DNA from: JBCCMQ01 sp039179985
Lineage (GTDB): Bacteria; Pseudomonadota; Alphaproteobacteria; Rhodobacterales; Rhodobacteraceae
DNA length: 64,000 nt
Reading direction: 5' to 3'
Assembly (NCBI GenBank): GCA_039179985.1
Contig: JBCDED010000008.1
Location: 1 to 64,000 of the forward strand
Below are positions 50,988 to 59,492 of this stretch, piece after piece. Numbering within the stretch: the first letter of the stretch is position 1; the number at the start of each line of letters is the position of its first letter. Below the pieces are notes generated by a model. That model saw nothing but the letters and a program-made list of their open reading frames with translations. It was not told the DNA's origin and made no database searches. Made by a program: the position numbers and the translations under genes.

Positions 50988-51719
50988 TCATTTGAGCGCG
51001 AGGGCATCCACGGGCCCGCCGCCCCGGAACCCCCGGGCGACAACAAATTTTTCCGAGCTGTCGGCGCGACTGGCCGGCGGCTTAACATTGGCCACGGAGG
51101 AAAACTCTTGCTTCAGGCGCTTCTGCAACTCGCCCTCGGCTCCGCCCGCCAGCACTTTGGCCACGAAGGTGCCACCGGGGGCGAGCACATCGAAGGCAAG
51201 TTCCGCCGCCGCCTCGCAAAGCGCCATGATGCGCAGGTGGTCGGTTTGTTTATGCCCTGACGAGGCCGCGGCCATGTCCGACATAACCACGTCAGCGGGC
51301 CCGCCCAGCCAGGCTTTGACCTGCGTGTCAGCCTCGTCTGAAAGAAAGTCCAGAACGTGCAAGTCTGCGCCTGCGACCGGTTCGATCTCTTTGAGGTCGA
51401 GCCCGATCACCCGGCCCAGGGGCTTGCCGGGCTTCTGGCCAAGCGCATTGACCCGCGCCACGGCCACCTGGCTCCATCCGCCGGGCGCGGCACCAAGGTC
51501 GACGACCCGCGCGCCCGGCACCAGAAACCCGTACTTGTCATCAAGCTCGAGGATCTTATAGGCCGCCCGCCCGCGGTAGCCTTCGTCGCGCGCCCGCTTG
51601 ACGTAAGGGTCGTTGAGCTGGCGTTCCAGCCACCGCGTACTCGATAGTTTGCGGCCGCGCGCCGAGCGCACCTTCTGGCGCAGGTCCCGCTGCCCTCGCC
51701 CGCTGGTCGGTTTCGACAT
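50988..51719 (-). CDS. rlmE: 23S rRNA (uridine-2'-O)-methyltransferase RlmE
   Basis: FtsJ/RrmJ-type methyltransferase modifying U2552 of 23S rRNA. 243 residues: RAAYKILELDDKYGFL, SAM motif DLGAAPGGWSQVA, catalytic Asp in VMSDMAAASSGHKQTDH, and the catalytic Lys in GGTFVAKVLAGG. An extra basic N-terminus (about 30 residues, RGQRDLRQKVRSARGRK) is common in alphaproteobacteria. It starts 2 bp after the ppx stop. Confidence 0.95.
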   Translation of the reverse strand: MSKPTSGRGQRDLRQKVRSARGRKLSSTRWLERQLNDPYVKRARDEGYRGRAAYKILELDDKYGFLVPGARVVDLGAAPGGWSQVAVARVNALGQKPGKPLGRVIGLDLKEIEPVAGADLHVLDFLSDEADTQVKAWLGGPADVVMSDMAAASSGHKQTDHLRIMALCEAAAELAFDVLAPGGTFVAKVLAGGAEGELQKRLKQEFSSVANVKPPASRADSSEKFVVARGFRGGGPVDALALK

Positions 51720-51721
51720 GC

Positions 51722-52834
51722 TTAGGTGCTTTCTTCTTCAAGGACGCCGTCAGCACTCATTTGCGCGTAGAGCAGACCCTCCCGCAAACCGCGGTCAGCC
51801 ACCGACAGCCGCTCGGTGGGCCAGAGCCGCAAGAGCGCCTGCAAAATCGCCGCACCCGACATGATCAGCGCGTGGCGGTCGCGCCCGATGCGCGGATCGG
51901 CGCGGCGTCCTGCGGGCCCGAGTGCCAGATACTGGCGAATGACCGCGTCGATTTCGTCCGACGTCATGCGCAGCCCGTCGACCTTGTTGCGGTCATAGCG
52001 TTTGAGCCCGAGGTGGCTGGCGGCCACGGTCGTCACGGTACCGCTGGTGCCGATGATCTGAAAGCCGTCGCGCCCCTGATCGCTGGCATAGGGGGCAAAG
52101 TCGGCCAGCTCCTCTTCGAAAAAGCAACTCATCAGCGCGAAACGTGCCACATCGTCGGTCACATCGGTGAACTGGTCGCGCAGGGTCGCAACGCCGAGCG
52201 GAACGGAAATCCAGTCCACCACCCGCGCGCCAAGACCCGCCAACTGGCCCGCCTTGAACCCTTTGTGAAGCCCCATGATCGAGCGCGCGCGGTCCTGGGG
52301 GTCAACGCCAGAAAGATCGATCCAGACAAGCTCGGTCGACCCGCCGCCGATGTCCACCACCAGGAGTTGCTCGGTCTTGCGCGAGACAAGCGGCGCGCAG
52401 CTGACGACCGCCAAACGCGCCTCTTCTTCGGGCGGTATGATCTCCAAGGTAAGACCGGTTTCATCCTCGACCGACCGCAGGAACCCCGGGCCGTTTTCGG
52501 CGCGGCGGCAGGCTTCGGTCGCGACAAGGCGCATTTTCTGCACCCTGTGCTTGGACAGCTTCTGCTGGCAGATCCGCAGGGCCTGAATGGTCCGGCCGAT
52601 GGAACTGCGCGACAGGCGTCCCGAAGCTTCTAGACCAGCGCCGAGCTGGACGGACTTCGAAAAACTGTCCACGATTTCAAACTGAGTGCCCTTTGGCTGG
52701 GCAATCAGCATACGGCAGCTGTTCGTTCCCAGATCCAACGCACCATAGAGGCTTGCCGGACCGGGCCTTTGCGGCGCGGGGGTGTCAACCGCTGTCAGGG
52801 ACGCGCCCGCACCAATCGGACGCTCGGGCGTCAT
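51722..52834 (-). CDS. ppx: Ppx/GppA-family exopolyphosphatase
   Basis: ASKHA-fold phosphatase hydrolysing terminal phosphates of polyphosphate or pppGpp. 370 residues, a short form with only the two ASKHA domains. Phosphate-binding motifs: YGALDLGTNSCRMLIA and VVDIGGGSTELVW; the catalytic Glu is near FLRSVEDETGL. It is followed at once by rlmE, a pair often seen in Rhodobacteraceae. Confidence 0.92.
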   Translation of the reverse strand: MTPERPIGAGASLTAVDTPAPQRPGPASLYGALDLGTNSCRMLIAQPKGTQFEIVDSFSKSVQLGAGLEASGRLSRSSIGRTIQALRICQQKLSKHRVQKMRLVATEACRRAENGPGFLRSVEDETGLTLEIIPPEEEARLAVVSCAPLVSRKTEQLLVVDIGGGSTELVWIDLSGVDPQDRARSIMGLHKGFKAGQLAGLGARVVDWISVPLGVATLRDQFTDVTDDVARFALMSCFFEEELADFAPYASDQGRDGFQIIGTSGTVTTVAASHLGLKRYDRNKVDGLRMTSDEIDAVIRQYLALGPAGRRADPRIGRDRHALIMSGAAILQALLRLWPTERLSVADRGLREGLLYAQMSADGVLEEEST

Positions 52835-53011
52835 TGTCGCCCTCCATTTCGAGTTAGCTTCAGGTTAGGCCCAGTACTGCTTTGGCGCAAGCGTGCATTC
52901 GGCGCGGCTCCGCCGGGCGCTTGACGTCGTTTCAGCCCGTCGCCATGTCGAAATCCGCCACATGTGTCAGGTGGCGGAGGCATATCAAGGACCGAACTGA
53001 AGGAATCGCCC

Positions 53012-53308
53012 ATGGCGCAGGTCACCATAGTCTACTGGCGGGACATCCCGGCGCAGGTCATCGTCGGCAAGGGCCGGCGCGGCACCAAACGCCCCCTGCC
53101 CGAACGGTTTGAGCAGGCGATTGACCGCGCAGCCATGAAAACCGGCGCGGCGGGCACGGACGCCTACCTTGCGGAATGGCGCAAGGCAGACCCGGTGGAG
53201 GTTGCCGGGGACGACAGCGACGCGGCCGACGCCGAAGTGGCGCGGATCGACAGGGAATTTGACGCAGCGCGGCTCAAGGCGCTGATCGACAACGACGGAT
53301 GGGCCTGA
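53012..53308 (+). CDS. Small PF13769-type 'virulence factor' protein, linked to folate/B12 genes
   Basis: 98 residues starting MAQVTIVYWRDIPAQVIVG with AAGGA before the ATG at 53012. It matches my memory of the small PF13769 family, where the label 'virulence factor' is a legacy name only. In alphaproteobacteria such genes stand beside methylenetetrahydrofolate reductase and corrinoid methyltransferase genes, as here (26-bp gap to the next gene). A role in one-carbon or B12 metabolism is inferred. A hairpin CCGCCAC/GTGGCGG lies at 52955-52977 upstream. Confidence 0.8.
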   Translation: MAQVTIVYWRDIPAQVIVGKGRRGTKRPLPERFEQAIDRAAMKTGAAGTDAYLAEWRKADPVEVAGDDSDAADAEVARIDREFDAARLKALIDNDGWA

Positions 53309-53334
53309 GAACCCGAAGATTTTTGGAGGCTGCC

Positions 53335-54264
53335 ATGGCACTGGTGCCGTTTCTGAGACCCAAGACTGACCCCGGCGTCACACCAACCGACACAATGGCT
53401 GGGTTCCTGAGGGGTTTTTCCATCGAGGTGATGCCGCGCACGGCAGAGAAGATCGAGGATTTCAAGGCGATCCTGCCAGCGGGCACACGCGTCTACATCG
53501 CCCATATCGACGGTACGCCCATCGAGGATATGGTGCGCACCGCACGGCGGCTGGCCGAAGACGGGTTCCCGGTGATGCCGCATTTTCCAGCGCGCATCAT
53601 AAAGGATGCCGCGACCCTTGGAGACTGGATCGCCCGCTACCAGGGCGAGGCGGGTGTCTCCCAGGCACTGCTTCTGGCCGGGGGCGTTGATGCCCCCCAC
53701 GGCGACTTCCATTCGTCCATGCAGCTCATGGAGACGGGGCTTTTTGACAAGGCAGGTTTCACGCGGCTGCACGTTGCCGGACACCCGGAAGGGAACCGCG
53801 ACATTGACCCCGATGGCGGGGATGCGGCGGTGATGGAGGCGCTGCACTGGAAACAGGACTTCTCTGAGCGCTCGGATGCCGAAATGGCCATCGCCACGCA
53901 ATTCGCCTTCGAACCCGACCCGGTGATCGCCTGGGCCGACCGTTTGGCTGCAGAAGGCATCCATTTGCCCATCCACATTGGTGTCGCGGGTCCTGCGAAG
54001 CTTCAGACGCTGATCAAATTCGCCATCGCCTGCGGTGTCGGTCCGTCGCTGCGGGTTTTGCAGCGGCGCGCGCGGGATGTGACCAAGCTGGTGGTTCCGT
54101 TTGAACCGACAGACCTGGTGGCAAAGCTCGCCGAGCACAAGGCCGCGCACCCCGGGTTCGGCATTGAAGCCGTGCATTTCTTCCCCCTTGGCGGCATAAA
54201 GACAAACGCCGCCTGGGCCACCGAGTATTCCGGCCTTGCGCCGGCCGCTGCAGCGACTGCGTGA
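53335..54264 (+). CDS. Methylenetetrahydrofolate reductase-like protein
   Basis: TIM-barrel flavoprotein family related to MetF, which reduces methylene-THF to methyl-THF. 309 residues with FSIEVMPRTAEKIEDFKAI at the N-terminus (in place of the usual FEFFPP), FPVMPHFPARII, ALLLAGGVDAPHG, and LHVAGHPEGNRDID. The start has TTTGGAGG upstream. Sequence drift from E. coli MetF is clear. It adjoins the methyl-THF methyltransferase gene by 11 bp. Whether it is NADH- or ferredoxin-linked is unknown. Confidence 0.87.
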   Translation: MALVPFLRPKTDPGVTPTDTMAGFLRGFSIEVMPRTAEKIEDFKAILPAGTRVYIAHIDGTPIEDMVRTARRLAEDGFPVMPHFPARIIKDAATLGDWIARYQGEAGVSQALLLAGGVDAPHGDFHSSMQLMETGLFDKAGFTRLHVAGHPEGNRDIDPDGGDAAVMEALHWKQDFSERSDAEMAIATQFAFEPDPVIAWADRLAAEGIHLPIHIGVAGPAKLQTLIKFAIACGVGPSLRVLQRRARDVTKLVVPFEPTDLVAKLAEHKAAHPGFGIEAVHFFPLGGIKTNAAWATEYSGLAPAAAATA

Positions 54265-54275
54265 CAAGGACAAAA

Positions 54276-55235
54276 ATGACCCGCACCGTACTGGAATCAA
54301 AAACAAAAACCGTCACAATAGGCTTTGAGGAACCGTTCTGCGTCATTGGCGAGCGGATCAATCCCACCGGCCGCAAAAAGCTGGCGGCCGAACTTGAGGC
54401 AGGGGATTTCTCTACCGTCGAGAAGGATGCGCTGGAACAGGTCGCTTGTGGTGCCATGGTGCTCGATGTGAATGCGGGCGTGGTCTACAACTCGAACCCC
54501 GACCCCAACATCACCGAACCGCCGTTGATGGCAAAGGTTCTGGAACTGGTGCAGGGGCTCGTCGATGTGCCGCTCTGCATCGATTCGAGCGTGCCCGGCG
54601 CCCTTGAACGGGGTCTGGAGGTGGCTGAGGGCCGTCCCCTCCTCAACAGCGTGACGGGCGAGGAAGAACGGCTTGAAGCCATCCTGCCGCTCGTGAAGAA
54701 ATACAACGTCCCCGTGGTGGCGATCTCGAACGACGACACGGGCATTTCCGAAGACCCCGACGTGCGGTTTGCGGTCGCAAAGAAAATCGTGGAACGCGCC
54801 GCAGATCACGGCATCCCCGCCCACGACATTGTCGTCGATCCGCTGGTCATGCCCGTGGGTGCGATGGCCACCGCCGGTCAGCAGGTCTTTGCGCTTGTGC
54901 GGCGCTTGCGCGACGAGTTGGGCGTCAACACGACCTGTGGTGCGTCGAACATCAGCTTCGGTTTGCCGAACCGGCACGGAATCAACGCGGCCTTCCTGCC
55001 CATGGCCATCGGCGCCGGAATGACCAGCGCGATCATGAACCCCGTGCGCCCGGTAGAGATGGAAGCGATCCGCGCGGCGAACTTTCTGATGAACCATGAC
55101 GCCAACGGTGGCGCCTGGATCAAGTTTTCCCGCGTGCTTGAGGCGACGAAGGAAGGCACACCCTTCCCTGAGGCTTCAAAGGCCGCCGCAGATGCCGGTG
55201 GCGGGCGCGGCGGGCGTCGCCGCCGGCGCGCCTGA
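54276..55235 (+). CDS. Methyltetrahydrofolate:corrinoid methyltransferase (pterin-binding domain, split MetH type)
   Basis: 319 residues of the pterin-binding family. Landmarks: FCVIGERINPTGRKKLA, MVLDVNAG, LCIDSSVPGALERGLE, NTTCGASNISFGLPNR and AFLPMAIGAG. It transfers a methyl group between methyl-THF and a corrinoid protein. In roseobacters the methionine synthase is split into separate chains and this protein corresponds to the folate domain (recalled). It ends in an Arg-rich tail GGRGGRRRRRA. The ATG at 54276 with AAGGA is preferred to the GTG at 54261. Confidence 0.88.
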   Translation: MTRTVLESKTKTVTIGFEEPFCVIGERINPTGRKKLAAELEAGDFSTVEKDALEQVACGAMVLDVNAGVVYNSNPDPNITEPPLMAKVLELVQGLVDVPLCIDSSVPGALERGLEVAEGRPLLNSVTGEEERLEAILPLVKKYNVPVVAISNDDTGISEDPDVRFAVAKKIVERAADHGIPAHDIVVDPLVMPVGAMATAGQQVFALVRRLRDELGVNTTCGASNISFGLPNRHGINAAFLPMAIGAGMTSAIMNPVRPVEMEAIRAANFLMNHDANGGAWIKFSRVLEATKEGTPFPEASKAAADAGGGRGGRRRRRA

Positions 55236-55247
55236 CCGGATACCGCC

Positions 55248-55281
55248 CGCCGGACCCAGCTTTCTTTGCTGGAGTCCGGCG
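55248..55281. terminator. Long hairpin after the methyltransferase gene
   Basis: An 8-bp stem CGCCGGAC/GTCCGGCG continues inward, past a short internal bulge, as CAGC/GCTG around the loop TTTCTTT. It lies 13 bp after the methyltransferase stop on the transcribed strand. There is no T-tract, so it may be a terminator, a processing site or a stabiliser. The rest of the 288-bp gap before the next gene (to 55523) holds no clear gene or riboswitch. Confidence 0.5.
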
Positions 55282-55523
55282 GATGCAGAACGGTCCATCC
55301 CAGGGCACTGCGACCGCCGGCGTCTGATCATGGTGGCACAGGCCAGCGCGCGTCCAGCTATCATCAGGCTGGCCAGTGCAGTCCTTCCCGTCCCTTTGGC
55401 GGTCTGACTGACCAGCCGGGGCGGTTGAGACGCCGCGATCCATGCCTTAACTGACGCAGATGCGGCTTTTCACCGGCGCCGCCCGCATTATTGTGCGCCG
55501 GACACTGAGGACGAAACGAGCAC

Positions 55524-57569
55524 ATGGCTGACACCGCACAAGTGATCTTTATGCCGTCGGGCAAGCGCGGCACCTTTGAACTGGGCACCCCCATCCTGAC
55601 GGCCGCTCGGCAGCTTGGAGTTGATCTCGACAGCGTCTGCGGCGGGCGTGGCATCTGTTCGAAATGTCAGGTGGCCCCGGCCATGGGCGCCTTTCCGAAG
55701 CTGGGTGTCACAGTCGCGGAAACGGCGCTGTCGCCCTGGAACGCGGTCGAACAGCGCTACCATGAAATACGCGGCCTGAAAGAGGGCCGCCGCCTCGGCT
55801 GCCAGGTAACGGTACAGGGCGATGTGGTGATCGATGTGCCGGAAACGAGCCAGGTCCACCGACAAGTCGTACGCAAGCGTGCCGAGGCGCGGGACATCAC
55901 GCTCGACCCCGCAATCCGGCTGGTCTACGTCGAGGTTACGGAGCCAGACATGCACGACCCCTCGGGCGATATGGAACGGCTGCAGGCCGCGCTCTCGGAG
56001 CAGTGGGGCATCGAAGATTCGACCTATGACCTCTCGGTCCTCACCACGCTACAGCAGGCACTGCGCAAAGGCGGATGGAAAGTCACCTGTGTCCTTCACA
56101 CCGGTCACTCCGACAGCGATCGCCCAACGGTGCTGCACCTTTTTCCCGGCTACTTCGACGGCGCACTTTACGGCATGGCGGTCGACCTCGGCTCCACCAC
56201 CATAGCCGCACATCTGACGAACCTTTTTACGGGCGAAGTGGTCGCCTCTTCGGGCCTCATGAACCCGCAGATTCGCTTTGGAGAAGATCTGATGAGCCGG
56301 GTGTCCTATGCCATGATGCACCCCGGCGGCGACGGCGAAATGACACTAGCCGTACGCGAGGGGATGAACACGCTTTTTGCCGAACTCACCGAAAGCGCCG
56401 GCATCGACCGGGCGCATGTCTTTGACGCGGTCTTCGTCTGCAATCCCGTCATGCACCATCTTTTCCTCGGCATAGACCCTTTCGAACTGGGCCAGGCCCC
56501 CTTTGCGCTGGCCACCGCCAATTCGATTTCGCTGGAGGCTCGGCAACTCAATCTCAACCTGCACCCCGCCGCCCGGGCTTATCTTCTGCCTTGCATCGCC
56601 GGCCATGTGGGTGCCGATGCCGCCGCAGTGGCGCTGTCGGAGGCGCCGGACAAGTCTGACGATCTGGTGCTGGTCGTCGACGTGGGCACCAACGCGGAAA
56701 TCCTGCTCGGAAACCGTGCCGGCGTCCTCGCCTGTTCCTCGCCCACCGGTCCCGCCTTCGAAGGCGCGCAGATCAGTGCGGGACAGCGCGCCGCGCCGGG
56801 GGCCATCGAAAGGGTGGAGATCGACCCAGCCACCAAAGAGCCGCGTTTCAAGGTAATCGGCTGCGATCTCTGGTCCGACGACCCCGACTTTCACACCCGC
56901 ACGGCAGCGACTGGCATCACCGGCATCTGCGGTTCCGGCATCATCGAGCTGGTGGCCGAGATGCGCATGGCCGGGCTTCTCGATGCCTCGGGCCTGATCG
57001 GCAGCCCCGAACAGACGGGCAGCGCGCGGATCGAGGCGGACGGACGCACCTTCGCCTACCTCGTCTGGGATGGCAGCGCCGAGGGAGGCCCCCGCATCAC
57101 CGTGACCAATCAGGACATCCGTCAAATCCAGATGGCCAAGGCCGCGCTTTATTCCGGCGCGCGGCTCCTGATGGACAAACTCGAAACCGACAGCGTGGAC
57201 CGCGTGGTGCTGGCCGGGGCCTTCGGCGCCCACATCAGCCCCAAGCACGCCATGGTGATCGGCATGATCCCCGACTGCCCGCTGGACAAGGTCACTTCTG
57301 CCGGCAACGCCGCAGGCACCGGTGCGCGCATCGCGCTTCTCAACCGCGCCGCCCGACGCGAGATCGAGGCGACGGTGGGTGCGATCCATAAGGTCGAAAC
57401 CGCTATCGAGCCGCGGTTTCAGGAGCATTTTGTCAACGCCAGCGCCATGCCCAATGCCGTCGACGCCTTTCCCAACCTCGAAACCGTCGTCACCCTACCT
57501 CAGGTCAGTTTCAACACCGGCGGCGAGACGCCCCAGGGCGGGCGGCGGCGCCGCCGCCGGGCGGGATGA
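55524..57569 (+). CDS. RACo-like corrinoid activation protein (ferredoxin plus ASKHA, DUF4445)
   Basis: 681 residues. N-terminal 2Fe-2S domain with cysteines in SVCGGRGICSKCQV and a fourth in RLGCQVTV (about 1-95), a linker, then an ASKHA ATPase with phosphate loops VDLGSTTIAAHL and VVDVGTNAEILLGN, and CGSGIIELVAEM. It fits reductive activators that rescue cob(II)alamin in corrinoid methyltransferases; roseobacter split methionine synthases need such a protein (recalled). An Arg-rich tail GGRRRRRRAG resembles that of the methyltransferase upstream. It overlaps the next gene by 4 bp. Confidence 0.9.
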   Translation: MADTAQVIFMPSGKRGTFELGTPILTAARQLGVDLDSVCGGRGICSKCQVAPAMGAFPKLGVTVAETALSPWNAVEQRYHEIRGLKEGRRLGCQVTVQGDVVIDVPETSQVHRQVVRKRAEARDITLDPAIRLVYVEVTEPDMHDPSGDMERLQAALSEQWGIEDSTYDLSVLTTLQQALRKGGWKVTCVLHTGHSDSDRPTVLHLFPGYFDGALYGMAVDLGSTTIAAHLTNLFTGEVVASSGLMNPQIRFGEDLMSRVSYAMMHPGGDGEMTLAVREGMNTLFAELTESAGIDRAHVFDAVFVCNPVMHHLFLGIDPFELGQAPFALATANSISLEARQLNLNLHPAARAYLLPCIAGHVGADAAAVALSEAPDKSDDLVLVVDVGTNAEILLGNRAGVLACSSPTGPAFEGAQISAGQRAAPGAIERVEIDPATKEPRFKVIGCDLWSDDPDFHTRTAATGITGICGSGIIELVAEMRMAGLLDASGLIGSPEQTGSARIEADGRTFAYLVWDGSAEGGPRITVTNQDIRQIQMAKAALYSGARLLMDKLETDSVDRVVLAGAFGAHISPKHAMVIGMIPDCPLDKVTSAGNAAGTGARIALLNRAARREIEATVGAIHKVETAIEPRFQEHFVNASAMPNAVDAFPNLETVVTLPQVSFNTGGETPQGGRRRRRRAG

Positions 57570-58051
57570 GGGCACTTTCCGACCTGCCGGCCCTGACGCC
57601 CCTCAGGCGCGAGGCACTGACAGCCGCGGGCTTGCCGCCCGAGTGGGGTTTCGGCCTGCGCGACCAGGTCCGTTTCCACGAACTGGATGCCCTCGGCCAT
57701 GTGAACAACGCCGTCTTTTTGTCCTGGTTCGAAACCTTCCGCCTGCCTTACCTGGAAGACTACGGCGTGTCGGACTACTCCGAAAACGCCCCGCGGCTTG
57801 TCCTCGCGACGGTCAGCGCCAGTTTCGAGCGCGAAATGCTGATGGGCGAAATCTATGTCGTGACCGGCCGGACGGCCTGGTACCGGTCCTCAAGCTTCGG
57901 CATGGAGTTCGCCGTCTTCGCGCCTGACCGCCGCGCCACGGGGAGCGCCACCGTGGTCTTGCGCACCCGAGACGGCACGGGCAAATGGCCGCTGACCCAA
58001 GCCCAGAAAGCCACCTTCCGCGACCGCGACGGAGCAGAAGACCGCGCCTGA
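57566..58051 (+). CDS. Acyl-CoA thioesterase (4HBT hot-dog fold)
   Basis: 161 residues with VRFHELDALGHVNNAVFLSWFET, the usual active-site helix, and the hot-dog core FEREMLMGEIYVVTGRTAWYRSSSFGME. It overlaps the preceding gene (ATGA) so is coupled, though its link to B12 chemistry is unclear. Confidence 0.88.
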   Translation: MRALSDLPALTPLRREALTAAGLPPEWGFGLRDQVRFHELDALGHVNNAVFLSWFETFRLPYLEDYGVSDYSENAPRLVLATVSASFEREMLMGEIYVVTGRTAWYRSSSFGMEFAVFAPDRRATGSATVVLRTRDGTGKWPLTQAQKATFRDRDGAEDRA

Positions 58052-58097
58052 GCCACCTTGACCGCCCGCACCCGATGGCCTACCCCCATAGCCCCGG

Positions 58098-58171
58098 GCG
58101 GGTGTAGCTCAATGGTAGAGCAGGAGCTTCCCAAGCTTAAGACGAGGGTTCGATTCCCTTCACCCGCTCCA
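58098..58171 (+). tRNA. tRNA-Gly (anticodon CCC)
   Basis: 74 nt folding as a cloverleaf: acceptor arm GCGGGTG/CACCCGC, D-arm GCTC/GAGC, anticodon loop TTCCCAA with CCC at positions 34-36, T-arm loop TTCGATT, and encoded CCA end. The bottom of the anticodon stem has one mismatch. Confidence 0.95.
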
Positions 58172-58218
58172 GACCCACGGTCCCTTGTCGTTCCGTCCGT
58201 GGACACCATCTTTTCCCA

Positions 58219-58560
58219 ATGGCCCCGCTGAAAACCGCTCTCGTTGCCCTTTGCCTGCTTGCGTTTGCCGCTTGTGCGCCGAATGGTACGGTATCCAGTG
58301 ACAGCGGCGGGACAGTGCGCATCCTGCGCTGCAACATTTCCAGCGGCGGGTCGTTCGCAACGGGCCTTCAGGTGCGCGCACCCGGATTTTCGCGCTCGGT
58401 GCCTGTGGGGCAGGATGGGCTGACCTCACGTATTGCGAGCAACGGGGACGAGGCGCTGGCCTGGGCAGTGCGGACCTACCCCGAACTGGCGGGCGCCCAG
58501 CGTTATTCCTACAGCGGCACCTGCGGCGTCAGCCGGGAAAGCCGACGCGACAGCGACTGA
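58219..58560 (+). CDS. Small putative lipoprotein
   Basis: 113 residues beginning MAPLKTALVALCLLAFAACAPNG: a signal peptide with a possible lipobox Cys19. The mature part has a Ser/Gly-rich region and two Cys that could form a disulfide. No known family. It sits 47 bp after tRNA-Gly; codon usage is like the neighbours. Confidence 0.6.
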   Translation: MAPLKTALVALCLLAFAACAPNGTVSSDSGGTVRILRCNISSGGSFATGLQVRAPGFSRSVPVGQDGLTSRIASNGDEALAWAVRTYPELAGAQRYSYSGTCGVSRESRRDSD

Positions 58561-58581
58561 CCTTCAGATAACGCAGCACTC

Positions 58582-58644
58582 TCCGTTCGGGGCTTTATCT
58601 CGGGTTAGCGAGACTGGCTCAGATGGTTAGGTCGTCCGAACGGA
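58582..58644. repeat. Structured inverted repeat between convergent genes
   Basis: The 9-bp arms TCCGTTCGG and CCGAACGGA are 45 bp apart and enclose a nested TCTCG/CGAGA hairpin (58598-58613). The closed stem with internal hairpin is more complex than a simple terminator. It lies between the lipoprotein gene (ends 58560) and the convergent SGNH gene (ends 58696). Confidence 0.5.
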
Positions 58645-58695
58645 AGTTGCCAGACATTGCGAGAACTCGAACGACCAAAATCCTTGGCTGTCAGC

Positions 58696-59490
58696 TCAGT
58701 TCGCCAAAACAGCCCCGAGCGCGCTGATAGGGGCGAAAGCCCCCCACCCTTCTACCGCGCCATTGCGCCCGGCAAAGTCCCGAAGCGCGGCATTGGTTTC
58801 GGGCAGCGCGTCTCTGGGAATATCTTCGGGGTCAAAGACCCAAACAATCGGCGTCGCGGGAGAAAGGGCTTTATCAACCAAAGACCTGAAGGCAAGCGCC
58901 CGCTTGGCCAGAATGTCATCTGGCCGAAGCTGTGCCCATAGAACCCGGTCGACCAGTTCCACGGTTCCGCCGTCCTCGACGCAGTCCGAGCCGAGAATTT
59001 CAGTGACCGTGCGAATGTTCCTACGTGCATCCATTAAAAGGTGGCGTCCCGCCCGCGACGACCGCATGAGGTCAGCCGCTTGGGTGTTCTGATCTGCAAA
59101 ACCATGTGGGTTCTGAATGTTCAGCCAGAGTCGTGGCGCGCTTTGTAGCAGGACCACCGATGGATTGAACTCAGAGAACAGATTGATGGCAGCCGCGTAG
59201 TCGTGAGGCTCCGCGCCGGGTAAGCGTACGAAAACCATGTCTTGCGCGCGGCTATGGGCAGCGTCGGTGACTTTGTCGCGGAAAGCCAAATTCCCAACAA
59301 CAAGCACCGGATCATCCGGGACATTGCGCCAGTTTAACGCCTGCCCGGCCAGCGCAAATTTTGGGCGAAAGCAATCCCCGTCAAGCAGGGCCGCTGCGGG
59401 AAATCCAGCGCGACCGGCGATTCCAAAGGCAAGAACCCAAACTCCGAACGCGGCGCTGAAGACGGCGAGAAGCGCAGCAAGCCTGACCAA
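58696..59490 (-). CDS. SGNH-like envelope protein without a clear nucleophile (acylation operon)
   Basis: 264 residues from a TTG at 59490, chosen because AGGAG lies eight bases upstream and the microprotein gene ends 2 bp before; a GTG frame start at 59550 would overlap that gene. N-terminal membrane helix, then an alpha/beta domain. The block-I position reads VLVVGNLAFRD where SGNH enzymes have GxS, so the serine seems replaced. A later FDPEDIPRDALPE resembles the DxxH region without His. It may be a structural or accessory partner of the other SGNH protein. Naming is tentative. Confidence 0.68.
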   Translation of the reverse strand: MVRLAALLAVFSAAFGVWVLAFGIAGRAGFPAAALLDGDCFRPKFALAGQALNWRNVPDDPVLVVGNLAFRDKVTDAAHSRAQDMVFVRLPGAEPHDYAAAINLFSEFNPSVVLLQSAPRLWLNIQNPHGFADQNTQAADLMRSSRAGRHLLMDARRNIRTVTEILGSDCVEDGGTVELVDRVLWAQLRPDDILAKRALAFRSLVDKALSPATPIVWVFDPEDIPRDALPETNAALRDFAGRNGAVEGWGAFAPISALGAVLAN

Positions 59491-59492
59491 CG

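Noticed and set aside
52835..53011. Possible SAM, SAH or B12 riboswitch before the folate/B12 genes
   Set aside because: A 7-bp hairpin (52955-52977) is visible but none of the conserved riboswitch core sequences are present.
55282..55523. Possible cobalamin riboswitch before the corrinoid activator gene
   Set aside because: No B12-box-like sequence or matching helices were found by eye.
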